Shown: positions 53,559 through 62,369 of the stretch, piece by piece
How positions within the stretch are numbered: position 1 is the first letter of the stretch
Layout of the letters: each line of letters begins with the position of its first letter
Assembly (NCBI RefSeq): GCF_009363075.1
Contig: NZ_CP045293.1
Span: forward strand, 4,954,501 to 5,018,500
Direction of reading: 5' to 3'
DNA: 64,000 nucleotides
Source of the DNA: Paenibacillus guangzhouensis
Lineage (GTDB): Bacteria > Bacillota > Bacilli > Paenibacillales > Paenibacillaceae
Notes under the pieces: model-generated
Databases searched by the model: none
Seen by the model: the letters and a program-made list of their open reading frames with translations, nothing else
Told to the model about the DNA's origin: nothing
Translations under genes and position numbers: made by a program

Positions 53559-55184
53559 ATGACGATGAAAGTACTGATCGTGGACGATGAGAAGCACGTC
53601 CGCGATGCCATTAACCTGCTCGCCCAATGGGAAGAGCACGGAATTACCGAAGTGCTGCAAGCTGCGGATGGCGAAGCCGCCATCACGATGATCGAGGCGC
53701 ATAAGCCGCAAATCGTACTGACGGACATGCGCATGCCGCACAAGGACGGCACCGAGCTGCTAACCTGGCTGCACACCTATGCCCCGCAGATCAAAGTCGT
53801 CGTCATCAGCGGATACGATGACTTCAATCTCGTGCGGCATACGCTGATCAGCGGCGGTATGGATTATATTCTGAAGCCTGTGCAGGCCGCGGCCCTGAAT
53901 GCGGCCTTAGCGCAAGCGGCGGCATGCTGGAAGCAGGAAGAGCAAGCGCGCGAACGCGTCACAAGACAACGGATGGAAATGAATGAGATGAAGCCGCATT
54001 ACGCGGACAAGCTCCTGACCGACCTGATATCAGGTGAAGGACGCCGTGACGCCCTCTTGGCTCAACTGCGCGAGGAGATTAAACTCCCGCTCCCGAAGAC
54101 TACCTGTTCGATCGCGGTGCTGGATGTCTCCCATCTTGATCACAAGCTGCGCGCCAAATTCCAGAACCAGCTGCAACTGCTCTTATTCACGCTTATTAAC
54201 ATTTGCAACGAAATTCTGCAGTCGCGCGGGGTGGCCTTTCGCCAATTAAATCGGACGGGGGAGATTGTCATTCTATACAACGATGAACAGCGTACGCTCC
54301 CCTCACTTTTGCAAGCGATCAACGAAGGACTCTATAGTACGCTGCGCCGACGCTTTCATTTCGGCATGAGCGACATGCGCTCGTTCCCCGAGGAAGCGCC
54401 CCGCGCGTATCAAGAAGCGACTAGCGCATTATGGCGGCGCAACTTGCTGGAGCCGAAGCTGCTGCATGCCATGCAGCAGCCGGACAATGTCCTAGCTTCC
54501 CGCCCCCTTCGCCTGACAGCGATGCAGGAAGAGCTCCGACTCGCTGCCTTAAGCGGGTCGAGTGAGCAGATGGAGACGGTGACCGAAGCTTGGATGGATG
54601 ACATCCAAGGCCTCAGCTCCATTACGCCGGAACAGCTATTCCAATGGGATAAGGAATGGGACTGGATGCAGATGCAATGGCTTGAGGGAGAAGGCGACGC
54701 CCCGCCCGCAGAAGAGAAATCGAAGCTCACCGAAGCCGAGCCCGCTCCACCCTTGCCGCTCAATGATGAAGGCTTCCTGTCACTTGCGCTGTTGAAGCAG
54801 CAGTTCAGAGACCGGCTTACAGCGGTGAGCAAGATCATGACCCAGCAGCATACCAAGGACAACTTCTTCATCCATGACATTGCGAAATATCTAGAGCGCC
54901 ATTATCAGCAGGAAATCTCGCTGCAAGATATCGCAGCCAAGTTCTTCTTGAGCCGCGAATACATCGCTCGGAAGTTCAAGCAAGAATATGGCGTCACTTT
55001 GCTGGATTATCTCAGCCGGTTCCGGATTGACAAGGCGAAGCAGCTGCTGCATAATCCACATCTCCGCATTGTCCAAGTGGCCGAGATGGTTGGCTATCAG
55101 GACGAGAAATATTTCAGTAAGGTGTTCAAAAAGCTCGAAGGCATGACGCCCGGCGAGTTCCGTAAAGAACATACGTTAGGCTAA
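53559..55184 (+). CDS. Response regulator with AraC-type DNA-binding domain, YesN family
   Basis: A 541-residue partner of the YesM kinase, starting 3 nt after it. Receiver domain about 1-125 with acidic pocket Asp9/Asp10, phospho-acceptor Asp56 (IVLTDMRMP) and Lys in ILKPV. A long middle region (about 130-430) is of unknown role; the C-terminal double helix-turn-helix (about 440-540) has ISLQDIAAKFFLSREYIARKF and QDEKYFSKVFKKLEGMTPGEFR. Expected to activate the divergent sugar importer operon. Confidence 0.92.
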   Translation: MTMKVLIVDDEKHVRDAINLLAQWEEHGITEVLQAADGEAAITMIEAHKPQIVLTDMRMPHKDGTELLTWLHTYAPQIKVVVISGYDDFNLVRHTLISGGMDYILKPVQAAALNAALAQAAACWKQEEQARERVTRQRMEMNEMKPHYADKLLTDLISGEGRRDALLAQLREEIKLPLPKTTCSIAVLDVSHLDHKLRAKFQNQLQLLLFTLINICNEILQSRGVAFRQLNRTGEIVILYNDEQRTLPSLLQAINEGLYSTLRRRFHFGMSDMRSFPEEAPRAYQEATSALWRRNLLEPKLLHAMQQPDNVLASRPLRLTAMQEELRLAALSGSSEQMETVTEAWMDDIQGLSSITPEQLFQWDKEWDWMQMQWLEGEGDAPPAEEKSKLTEAEPAPPLPLNDEGFLSLALLKQQFRDRLTAVSKIMTQQHTKDNFFIHDIAKYLERHYQQEISLQDIAAKFFLSREYIARKFKQEYGVTLLDYLSRFRIDKAKQLLHNPHLRIVQVAEMVGYQDEKYFSKVFKKLEGMTPGEFRKEHTLG

Positions 55185-55216
55185 TCCCAATTAGATCGAA
55201 TCTTGCACACGACACA

Positions 55217-55244
55217 AAGAGACCTGAGGTAGCTCAGGTCTCTT
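55217..55244. terminator. Terminator after YesN-type gene
   Basis: AAGAGACCTGAG pairs exactly with CTCAGGTCTCTT across 4 nt. It lies between convergent genes and may work both ways. Confidence 0.85.
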
Positions 55245-55263
55245 ATTACTTACTTCGACAGAC

Positions 55264-56628
55264 TCACGCCCTGCACATCGGAAAATCAAAATCGAGCATC
55301 GCCCCGCCTGCGTCCCGATTCATCGCTGAAATCTTCCCTCCGCAGCGTTCAACGATCGCCCTTGCAATGGCTAGTCCTAAGCCCGACTCGCCGCCCTTTC
55401 CTTTCACAAATCGATGGAATAACGTAGGAAGCAGCTGCTCCGGAATTCCTTCTCCATCATCTTGCACGGAGATGAGCACATGATTGCCTTGTTGCCGCAC
55501 ATGAATATGAATCTCTTCCTTCGCATGGCGAATCGAATTCGTCACCACGTTGAGCAGCGCCTGCAATAACTTATCCTGATCCGCATGAATTTGCAGGGCC
55601 TCCGGGTCGTCCATGTGATACTGGATCTGCAACTGCAAGTTATTTTTCATCAGCATCGGGTTCACGCGTTCTTCCGTCTCGAGCAGCATATCCTTCACCG
55701 CTATGCGCTCGAATTGGAAGATATCCTCTTCGCTATCCAATTTAGCGAGCAACGTCATCTCGGTGACCAGCTTCTTTACCCGATTTCCTTCACTCATAAT
55801 GATCTCCAGTCCGCGTCGCATGCTCTCGCCTTCGAACACGCCATCCCGAATCCCTTCTGCATACCCGAAAATCGACATCAAGGGGGACTTGAGCTCATGC
55901 GAAGCATTCTGGAAAAATTGCTTCTGAACCCGGTGATACTGGTCCAGCTCCTGCGCCAGATCATAGACCGTCTCTGCTACTGCGCCGATCTCGCCTGTCG
56001 CCTTCACCAGCTCGACCTCGGCGTACTTCCGGCCACGCACCTTCTTCAATTCCTCGCGCAATCGCATCAGAGGATGAATAATCCGTTTCGTCATGAACAA
56101 GCCCAAGAGGAACACCACAATGAACCCCGTACACAGCACGATGAGCAGCTGGCTGAATAGCTTCATCTCGATCTCTCGAACTTTACTGACAGGAGACACC
56201 AACGTTAGCTGGTCGCCTGCTCTCGTTACCGCTGTACCGGTAAGGAACCGCTTGTCCTTGCCCTCGACGATCTTGCGCATCTCCGCATCCATCGGCATAG
56301 CAGCCGCAGCCGATGAAACTCCCACCTCCACAGCTGAGGTCTGAGGCGACAGCGTTGATGAGACAACCCGACTCTGACCGTCCAGAATAATGGCCTCAAT
56401 ATCACTCTCTGCTGGCAGATACCTGACTTTAAAGCTAGCCGAAGGGATGGCACGCGTATCTTGCAGGACGATAGTTTGCGACAAGGTTGTACTGAGAGTC
56501 TGAAGCTCTTCCTGCTGCTTGCCCATGAAGTGATCCAGCAACACCGTATGAATAATAACGGCGATGACGCCGAACACAAGCACGAGCAGCGCACCGAACG
56601 CCAGGTTAATCTGAGTAATCAGCTTCAT
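55264..56628 (-). CDS. Sensor histidine kinase, HisKA type
   Basis: A 454-residue kinase with helix about 5-30, a short extracytoplasmic sensor (about 31-155), helix about 156-180, HAMP, HisKA with acceptor His in NASHELKSPLMSIFGYAEGI, and HATPase with N box VVTNSIRHA and GEGIPEQLLP plus GGESGLGLAIARAIV. The start at 56628 overlaps the end of the upstream response regulator gene and has GGGGAG 7 nt ahead. Signal unknown; the neighbouring exported proteins at 57494 and 58106 could be targets. Confidence 0.92.
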   Translation of the reverse strand: MKLITQINLAFGALLVLVFGVIAVIIHTVLLDHFMGKQQEELQTLSTTLSQTIVLQDTRAIPSASFKVRYLPAESDIEAIILDGQSRVVSSTLSPQTSAVEVGVSSAAAAMPMDAEMRKIVEGKDKRFLTGTAVTRAGDQLTLVSPVSKVREIEMKLFSQLLIVLCTGFIVVFLLGLFMTKRIIHPLMRLREELKKVRGRKYAEVELVKATGEIGAVAETVYDLAQELDQYHRVQKQFFQNASHELKSPLMSIFGYAEGIRDGVFEGESMRRGLEIIMSEGNRVKKLVTEMTLLAKLDSEEDIFQFERIAVKDMLLETEERVNPMLMKNNLQLQIQYHMDDPEALQIHADQDKLLQALLNVVTNSIRHAKEEIHIHVRQQGNHVLISVQDDGEGIPEQLLPTLFHRFVKGKGGESGLGLAIARAIVERCGGKISAMNRDAGGAMLDFDFPMCRA

Positions 56629-56629
56629 C

Positions 56630-57331
56630 CTAACACTCCCCCCCATTCAGCCGATAACCGAGGCCCCATACCGCTTCAACCGGCAGGTCTTCAACCTTCT
56701 TGCGCAGCCGCTTTACGAGATGGTCTACCGCGCGGTCGCTGCCAAAATAGTCGTCCCCCCATACCAGCTGCAGGATTTCGTCTCTGGCAAAAGCACGATT
56801 CGGGCGCTCCACGAACAGTTTGAGCAGATCGAACTCCTTGCTCGTAAGGTCGATCTCTATCCCGCGCCAGACGGCTCGCCGATCATGCAGCAAGAGACGG
56901 AGCTCACCAAGCGCCATGACAACTTCCTCGTCCAGCTGCAGCTCTTCTTCCTTCATTCGAAGCTTCTGCATGCGCTGCAGCTGACGCTTCACACGCGCGA
57001 CGAGCTCTCTTGGGCTGAAGGGTTTCACCATATAATCGTCGCCCCCCAGCTCGATGCCTAGTATTTTATCGACCTCGTCATCCCGCGCCGAGACCATGAT
57101 AATCGGCACCTCCGCGTTGGCTCGAATTTTGCGGCACAACTCGTATCCATCCATGCCAGGCAGCATAATGTCGAGTACCCACATATCGGGCGGATTGTTC
57201 TCCCAGAGGATCCATGCCTCCTCGGCCGTCCCAAGCCCGATGGTTTCCATATTTTCTTTTTGCAAATAGGACTCTACTAACTGTCTTATATTTAGATCAT
57301 CATCTACGACGGCGATGCGATAATTGTTCAT
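56630..57331 (-). CDS. OmpR-family response regulator
   Basis: A 233-residue regulator: receiver domain with Asp10-12, phospho-acceptor Asp54 (MWVLDIMLPGMDG), Thr/Ser in VSARD and Lys in MVKPFSP; winged-helix effector (about 130-230) with SKEFDLLKLFVERPNRAFARDEIL and DRAVDHLVKRLRKKVE. The first gene of a two-component operon, overlapping the kinase start. AGGAGG precedes the ATG. Confidence 0.95.
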   Translation of the reverse strand: MNNYRIAVVDDDLNIRQLVESYLQKENMETIGLGTAEEAWILWENNPPDMWVLDIMLPGMDGYELCRKIRANAEVPIIMVSARDDEVDKILGIELGGDDYMVKPFSPRELVARVKRQLQRMQKLRMKEEELQLDEEVVMALGELRLLLHDRRAVWRGIEIDLTSKEFDLLKLFVERPNRAFARDEILQLVWGDDYFGSDRAVDHLVKRLRKKVEDLPVEAVWGLGYRLNGGEC

Positions 57332-57493
57332 CCATCCGAACCTCCTCTTATCATGGTGCCATTATAGCAGTCCAAGCTTAAGGAGATATGAGTTGCCATT
57401 CTTTTTACATCATTTCGGACATGACCTGCCACATTTTCGTCCTACAATAGGTCTTGTAAACAACAAACCACAACCCAAAGGAGTGTACCAACC

Positions 57494-58057
57494 ATGAAAA
57501 AAAATATCGTCGCAAGTTCCATTCTATCCGCATTTCTATTGACTGCCGCAGCGCTGCCTGTCTCCGCTAGCTCCTCCACAAAGCCCGTTGAACCAGGCAA
57601 AGTGGTGAACGTGCAAATGACAGCCACCGCAGCCAAGCCCATGTTCAACTTCCTTGAACTGGTGAAGCAATATGCCCCAGAGACGCTGCAAGATTGGCAG
57701 GATGTCCTCGACAAGCAGAAGAAGCATGTCGCGGAGTTCGAAGTTAACGAGCATTCCGTTACGGTTACGAGAGCAAATTCGGTTACTGCCAATGGGGTAG
57801 AATCCCACATGTTAAAAGATGTCCTCACAGCACCTCAAACTGGACAGGAGCAGGCGGAGTACGCGATCATCGCTACGCCAAGCGATGGCCAAGCAGCAAT
57901 AACGGTGACATACAACACCAAGGAAAGTCAATTGTTCTCTGACCTGGACAAAGCCGTGGAAGCGAAAGATGCCGAAGCGATTAAGACAAACCTAGCGAAA
58001 ATTCTGGAGCAATTCAAAGCCCAAGAAGAAGCATTCGAGAAAGGTACTGTGGAATAA
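57494..58057 (+). CDS. Exported hypothetical protein, 187 residues
   Basis: Clear signal peptide (MKKNIVASSILSAFLLTAAA, cleaved near VSA-SSST). The mature part is acidic, with a beta-rich middle (about 75-130) and a helical end rich in Lys, Glu and Ala (about 140-187). No known domain is recognised. AAAGGAG lies 10 nt before the ATG and a promoter ending TACAAT (57442-57447) is plausible. Divergent from the OmpR-type two-component operon, so that system may control it; inference only. Confidence 0.7.
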   Translation: MKKNIVASSILSAFLLTAAALPVSASSSTKPVEPGKVVNVQMTATAAKPMFNFLELVKQYAPETLQDWQDVLDKQKKHVAEFEVNEHSVTVTRANSVTANGVESHMLKDVLTAPQTGQEQAEYAIIATPSDGQAAITVTYNTKESQLFSDLDKAVEAKDAEAIKTNLAKILEQFKAQEEAFEKGTVE

Positions 58058-58069
58058 GACATCATAAAG

Positions 58070-58098
58070 AGAGGCCCCTCCGATTCGGAGGGGCCTCT
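58070..58098. terminator. Bidirectional terminator
   Basis: AGAGGCCCCTCCG pairs exactly with CGGAGGGGCCTCT across ATT. Lies between convergent genes ending at 58057 and 58106. Confidence 0.92.
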
Positions 58099-58105
58099 TC
58101 TAGCT

Positions 58106-58765
58106 TCAACCCAGCATCAAATTCACCGCACCTCTCGGATAATACACCGAGATATGATGAATATGCGGATTTGGCTGCTTCTTCGTTGGCGTTGGCATGA
58201 CGAACTTCAATTCATAATCCTCGCCTGCTGGGTAGACATATATCGTATCTTTGCCGCTCTTACGTACTTCCTTTGGCTTTCCTAGCGCTTTCTCCACATC
58301 GGATAGCGTCAGCGACTGCACCTCCGGGCGTTCGGAACGAACATCGAATATTTGCATCCCTTTGTTGTAACCGAATACGATATGCTTCTTCGCATAGGTG
58401 GCGTAGATGCCCTTGCCTGCAGACTCATTCGTATCAGGCTTACCCCAGTCTTTCTCCACGTCATCAAATAATCCGGTCTGTGCACCGTACTCACTTCCCG
58501 CGACTTTACCTTGCTTCGCCTGCTTCATCATATTCTTCACGGCTTCCACGGATTTATCATGCTTGCTGGCTACCTTCTTATTGGCTGTAAAACGCACCGT
58601 ATAGTCAACGGCTCCTGGCTGCCGTTCAGTCTGCTGGACGATGTGGGTTGTCTCTGGTATCTGATTGGATTGAACAGATCGCTCTGCATTATGATTGCCG
58701 CAACCGCTCAGCATCACGACCAGCGTGAGCCCCAATGAGGCTGCTAGCGTTAAATTTCGGGTCAC
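58106..58765 (-). CDS. DUF4309-type (YjgB-like) lipoprotein
   Basis: A 219-residue exported lipoprotein with lipobox near LSGC (residue 22). The C-terminal half (about 75-219) resembles DUF4309 of B. subtilis YjgB: KVAGSEYGAQTGLFDDVEKDWGKPD, FGYNKGMQIFDVRS, LTLSDVEKALGKP and YELKFVMPTP. The function of this family is unknown. GTG start with AGGAG 7 nt ahead. Confidence 0.78.
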   Translation of the reverse strand: MTRNLTLAASLGLTLVVMLSGCGNHNAERSVQSNQIPETTHIVQQTERQPGAVDYTVRFTANKKVASKHDKSVEAVKNMMKQAKQGKVAGSEYGAQTGLFDDVEKDWGKPDTNESAGKGIYATYAKKHIVFGYNKGMQIFDVRSERPEVQSLTLSDVEKALGKPKEVRKSGKDTIYVYPAGEDYELKFVMPTPTKKQPNPHIHHISVYYPRGAVNLMLG

Positions 58766-58917
58766 GCTACCACTCCTATTCTCTCAAAACTTGATGTTAT
58801 ATATCGTTTGACGTTGTCATTCTTCTAAAGGTTGCCCCAATTGCATGATTCCAAGCACGCAAAATAACCCCCACAGCGCGGGGAACCCGAAGACTTGTAC
58901 ATATTCTAACAACAAAA

Positions 58918-58948
58918 AGAGCAGCTCACCCATAGGGTGAGCTGCTCT
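58918..58948 (-). terminator. Terminator after cold-shock gene
   Basis: AGAGCAGCTCACCC pairs exactly with GGGTGAGCTGCTCT across ATA; on the minus strand TTTTTG follows. Confidence 0.92.
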
Positions 58949-58994
58949 CGAGAACCTCCCGATTGCTCAGGACGTTATTGTAGACGAATTAGTC

Positions 58995-59195
58995 TTACAA
59001 TTTTACAACGTTCTCAGCTTGTGGTCCGCGGTTGCCTTGAACAACGTTGAACTCAACTTTTTGGCCTTCTTCAAGAGTCTTGAAGCCGTCGCCTTGAATT
59101 GCGGAGAAATGTACGAATACATCGTTGCCGCCTTCAACTTCGATGAAGCCGAAACCTTTCTCAGCGTTGAACCATTTAACTGTACCTTGTTGCAT
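58995..59195 (-). CDS. csp: Cold-shock protein, CspA family
   Basis: A 66-residue single-strand nucleic-acid chaperone. RNP1 KGFGFIEV and RNP2 DVFVHFSAI are intact; [14 protein letters not shown] is the standard start. AGGAGG lies 8 nt before the ATG. It has a 168 nt leader with a long hairpin, fitting the post-transcriptional control known for csp genes. Confidence 0.97.
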   Translation of the reverse strand: MQQGTVKWFNAEKGFGFIEVEGGNDVFVHFSAIQGDGFKTLEEGQKVEFNVVQGNRGPQAENVVKL

Positions 59196-59256
59196 GTGTG
59201 TAGCCTCCTCAAAATAATTAACATGCTACTCCTATATTTACGGGTGGTAAATAAAA

Positions 59257-59316
59257 ATTCACATATTCTGAAAGGTATTTGATCATACCGCATAATACCC
59301 TTTAGAATATGTGAAT
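59257..59316 (-). promoter_or_regulatory. Long hairpin in csp leader, attenuator- or thermometer-like
   Basis: ATTCACATATTCT and its complement (59257-59269, 59304-59316) close a hairpin whose inner part AAGGGTATT/AATACCTTT also pairs, about 22 bp in all with two mismatches. On the minus strand it is followed by TTTTTAT. The stem is AT-rich, so its stability should change strongly with temperature. Confidence 0.7.
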
Positions 59317-59369
59317 CCAGATCTCAAATCTTCAGGAGCATTTCATTGTTAATTCGTATTTACTTGTTC

Positions 59370-59399
59370 ATAGTACCATATTATTTTATGGAAAGTCAA
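59370..59399 (-). promoter_or_regulatory. csp promoter
   Basis: On the minus strand TTGACT (59399-59394), 18 nt, TACTAT (59375-59370). The stretch 59400-59747 to its right has no other recognisable gene or site. Confidence 0.75.
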
Positions 59400-59747
59400 A
59401 CACTTATGTGCCATTAACTTTTCCAGACCATGACAAAGCGACATAAATTCCCCTAATCCAGCGAAAGCGCGTACATTGCGATGATATCAAGCAATCATAC
59501 TGCAATGACAACTTATCACCGTTCAGAAATTTAGACCCTGTCTTCGCTTGCATCTCCATCATTACGATGAGGAGCAACCAGAATTGAATTCAGGCACAAA
59601 TATCATCGTACCCCATTCCCCCAAATTATATACCTGAAAGTGCCAAACCTTGTGAGGATCAGGGATTCCGTTTATGATGAAAATGATCACGTCAAACATG
59701 ACGCCGGACATCGGATTGAATATTCATGCAAGGGAGGGTACATTCCC

Positions 59748-60635
59748 ATGATTACAGATTCGCTCCAAATTTTCGTCACGGTTATTGAACATCGGAACTT
59801 CTCGCGCGCTGCAGAGGCCCTTAATTTGTCTCAGCCGGGCGTTAGCCTTCATATACGCAACTTAGAGCGAGAGCTCGGGGCGAAGCTCCTGCACCGCTCC
59901 CCCAAATATGTGCGATTAACGGAGGCTGGGCAAGTGCTCTATCAACGGGCGAAGGTGATACTGTCCCTCTACGAAGAAGCCAAATCCCAAATTCAGCTGA
60001 TGCATGGAACTGTCACCGGCACCCTCAAGATTGGAGCAAGCTTTACCATCGGAGAATACGTGCTCCCGAAGCTGCTCGCGGGTTTCGTACAGCATCACCC
60101 ACAAGTCGATGTACAAGTTACGATTGCGAATACCGAAGGGATCTTGCAAGGGATTCGTGCCAATACGCTGGATCTAGGCCTCGTAGAAGGTGAACTGCAT
60201 CAAGACGATCTCGAAATCAGCCACTGGATGGAAGATGAGATGCTCGTCATTGCCCCACCTGCTCACCCCTTGTCTCGCATGCCGCGAGTAACAACAGAGC
60301 TGCTGCAGGAACAAATATGGGTATTCCGCGAACTCGGTTCCGGGACAAGAGCCTACCATGATCGATTCATCGAGCGCCGCGGATTGCATGTGAAGCGCTC
60401 CTTCATCCTCAGCAGCAATCAAGGCGTCAAAGAAGCCGTGCTCTCCGGACTCGGCCTATCCGTATTATCCAATCTTGTCGTGGACAAGGAACTGAACAAC
60501 CATGAACTCGTGGCCTTACCCGTCGATGGTGGTAGGCTCATACGGGCACTCTCCATTGTCCAGCGTCGTGGGCCGCAAGATATGCTGGCACCGCTGGTGT
60601 TCCGTCAACATATTAGTCATTCCATTTCATCATAA
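59748..60635 (+). CDS. LysR family transcriptional regulator
   Basis: A 295-residue regulator with an N-terminal helix-turn-helix (about 1-65; FSRAAEALNLSQPGVSLHIRNLERELGAKLLHR) and a periplasmic-binding-like effector domain (about 90-290). AGGGAGGG lies 8 nt before the ATG at 59748; the frame is open 36 codons further up without a good site. The selenium/sulfur-related CysL-type regulators look similar, and the methionine sulfoxide reductase gene follows 44 nt later, but a regulatory link is only suggested. Confidence 0.88.
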   Translation: MITDSLQIFVTVIEHRNFSRAAEALNLSQPGVSLHIRNLERELGAKLLHRSPKYVRLTEAGQVLYQRAKVILSLYEEAKSQIQLMHGTVTGTLKIGASFTIGEYVLPKLLAGFVQHHPQVDVQVTIANTEGILQGIRANTLDLGLVEGELHQDDLEISHWMEDEMLVIAPPAHPLSRMPRVTTELLQEQIWVFRELGSGTRAYHDRFIERRGLHVKRSFILSSNQGVKEAVLSGLGLSVLSNLVVDKELNNHELVALPVDGGRLIRALSIVQRRGPQDMLAPLVFRQHISHSISS

Positions 60636-60679
60636 TCTAGTGTTCTATCCATTAACTCGACAAAGGTGGTTCAAGCAAC

Positions 60680-61234
60680 ATGGAACAACATCACACATCT
60701 TCCATTCAACTCGCAACCTTCGCTGGCGGCTGCTTCTGGTGCATGGTCAAGCCTTTCGACCAATTGCCCGGCATTCTAAAGGTTGTCTCTGGTTATACCG
60801 GTGGTCATACCGTAAATCCAACCTATGCCGACGTCAAATCGCAGACCTCAGGACATTATGAGGTTGTACAGATTACATTCGACAGCACACAGTTCAGTTA
60901 TGAACAACTGCTCGAGCTGTACTGGCCTCAAATCGATCCGACCGATGCCGAAGGACAATTCCAAGACCGTGGCCCTTCTTATCGCGCAGCAATCTTCTAT
61001 CACTCGGAAGAGCAGCGTGAACAAGCTGAAGCCTCCAAGGCGGTCATCGCTGCAAGCGGACGATTCGAGAAGCCGATTGTCACGGAGATTCTGCCTGCGC
61101 AGACGTTCTATCCTGCCGAAGATTATCACCAAGATTATTACAAAAAAAGTCCCGACCATTACCGAGAAGATCGACTTCTCTCCGGTCGAGACCAATTTAT
61201 CGAGCAGCATTGGCATCCGAAATCGAACACCTAA
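60680..61234 (+). CDS. msrA: Peptide methionine (S)-S-oxide reductase
   Basis: MsrA repairs S-form methionine sulfoxide in proteins. The 184-residue protein has the active-site motif GCFWC (catalytic Cys near residue 18), then [13 protein letters not shown], and [21 protein letters not shown]. It has two cysteines only in the active motif, so the resolving scheme may use thioredoxin directly. AAAGGTGG precedes the ATG. Convergent with the free-methionine reductase gene 18 bp away. Confidence 0.95.
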   Translation: MEQHHTSSIQLATFAGGCFWCMVKPFDQLPGILKVVSGYTGGHTVNPTYADVKSQTSGHYEVVQITFDSTQFSYEQLLELYWPQIDPTDAEGQFQDRGPSYRAAIFYHSEEQREQAEASKAVIAASGRFEKPIVTEILPAQTFYPAEDYHQDYYKKSPDHYREDRLLSGRDQFIEQHWHPKSNT

Positions 61235-61252
61235 TTTCCTACACAGACGAGC

Positions 61253-61753
61253 CTAGCGCTTCAATTCGCCCAAATGCCGGAGCAGTTCCGCTGTGAATTG
61301 CTCTAGGTACGCGCGATCCACTTCATGAAATCGACTCTCCTCCGGGCTGTCGATATCCAACACACCAATGAGTTGATTCTCCAGGATGAGCGGAATAACA
61401 ATCTCCGATCTCGACGCCGCGTCACAGGCAATATGGCCCGGGAACTTGTGCACATCTTCGACGACAATCGTTCTTCGCTCTTCCGCAGCCGTCCCGCATA
61501 CACCCCGTCCGAGCGGAATGCGTACACAAGCAGGCAGCCCTTGGAATGGTCCGAGTACCAATTGATTCGACTTCTCCTCATAGAGATAGAACCCCACCCA
61601 ATTGATACGATCCATATATTCGTTCAGCAATGCCGAAGCATTGGATAAATTCGCAATCGCGCTCGTCTCCCCTTCTAGCAATGCAGCAAGCTGACGAATG
61701 GCTTCCGGGTAATCTTTATCTGGATTTCCACTGATATGACTTTTTTCGAACAT
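61253..61753 (-). CDS. msrC: Free methionine (R)-sulfoxide reductase, GAF domain
   Basis: A 166-residue single GAF-domain enzyme that reduces free R-form methionine sulfoxide. Three cysteines of the family are present: LPACVRIP, GRGVCGTAAE and HIACDAASRSEIVIP. WVGFYLYEE and VLDIDSPE are also typical. With the convergent msrA it covers both stereoforms of oxidised methionine. Confidence 0.9.
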   Translation of the reverse strand: MFEKSHISGNPDKDYPEAIRQLAALLEGETSAIANLSNASALLNEYMDRINWVGFYLYEEKSNQLVLGPFQGLPACVRIPLGRGVCGTAAEERRTIVVEDVHKFPGHIACDAASRSEIVIPLILENQLIGVLDIDSPEESRFHEVDRAYLEQFTAELLRHLGELKR

Positions 61754-61868
61754 TCCTTTCTCCTCCTTGCACGGATTCCTTGAATAACCTCCTCAGATTA
61801 ACACATTCCCTGGGCATCTGCATATCTTATTACAACACGAATTGCCAAGGAGGTTATAAGAAGAACCT

Positions 61869-62225
61869 ATGCGCAAGAAAAAATCCGCTGCGGTCACATC
61901 CTGCAATCAGAACCGTATCTATCAAGCAGATGAGGGCTTTGCAGGTCAACTTCAGAAAGTGCGTGAGAAGCTGCTTCCCCTCTGCCACCAATACAAGAAT
62001 CGCTCCGTCCGCGTAGAGACCATCGACGGCAGGACATTTGAAGGCACGATTATCGATGTGGATGCCGGGCATCTCTATTTGCAGACCCAGCCAGGGCGCC
62101 GTACCTACTATCCATCTCCATATCCATATCCCTACCCTCAACCCTATCCCTACCAAAATCCGAGCTATTCGAACGTGATTCTGCCTCTAGTGCTATTCGA
62201 GCTGCTCGTCATCGCCCTGATTTAA
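61869..62225 (+). CDS. Hypothetical protein with Sm-like motif and Tyr-Pro repeats
   Basis: A 118-residue protein. Residues about 44-75 (NRSVRVETIDGRTFEGTIID, then HLYLQ) resemble the Sm-like beta fold seen in several Bacillus spore-coat and small proteins. Next comes a Tyr-Pro repeat stretch (SPYPYPYPQPYPYQ) and a C-terminal hydrophobic helix. AAGGAGG lies 15 nt from the ATG, which is longer than usual. Spore or envelope association is only a guess. Confidence 0.6.
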   Translation: MRKKKSAAVTSCNQNRIYQADEGFAGQLQKVREKLLPLCHQYKNRSVRVETIDGRTFEGTIIDVDAGHLYLQTQPGRRTYYPSPYPYPYPQPYPYQNPSYSNVILPLVLFELLVIALI

Positions 62226-62258
62226 TACGTGCTTTAACTTATGCTTCCTCATAGGGTG

Positions 62259-62313
62259 ACAAAAGACCTTCAGGAGCCGCTTCGTGACTGCGGCACCCTG
62301 AAGGTCTTTTGTT
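62259..62313. terminator. Bidirectional terminator
   Basis: ACAAAAGACCTTCAGG pairs with CCTGAAGGTCTTTTGT, with an inner GCCGC/GCGGC pairing. Between convergent genes ending at 62225 and 62370. Confidence 0.93.
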
Positions 62314-62369
62314 TATTTCTATTAGGACAGCAACCCCCAGGCCAATGTCGATTCTTTTCTTGCTATCCT

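Noticed and set aside
55585-56160. 191-codon plus-strand frame over the sensor kinase
   Set aside because: Antisense to HisKA and HATPase motifs; no support.
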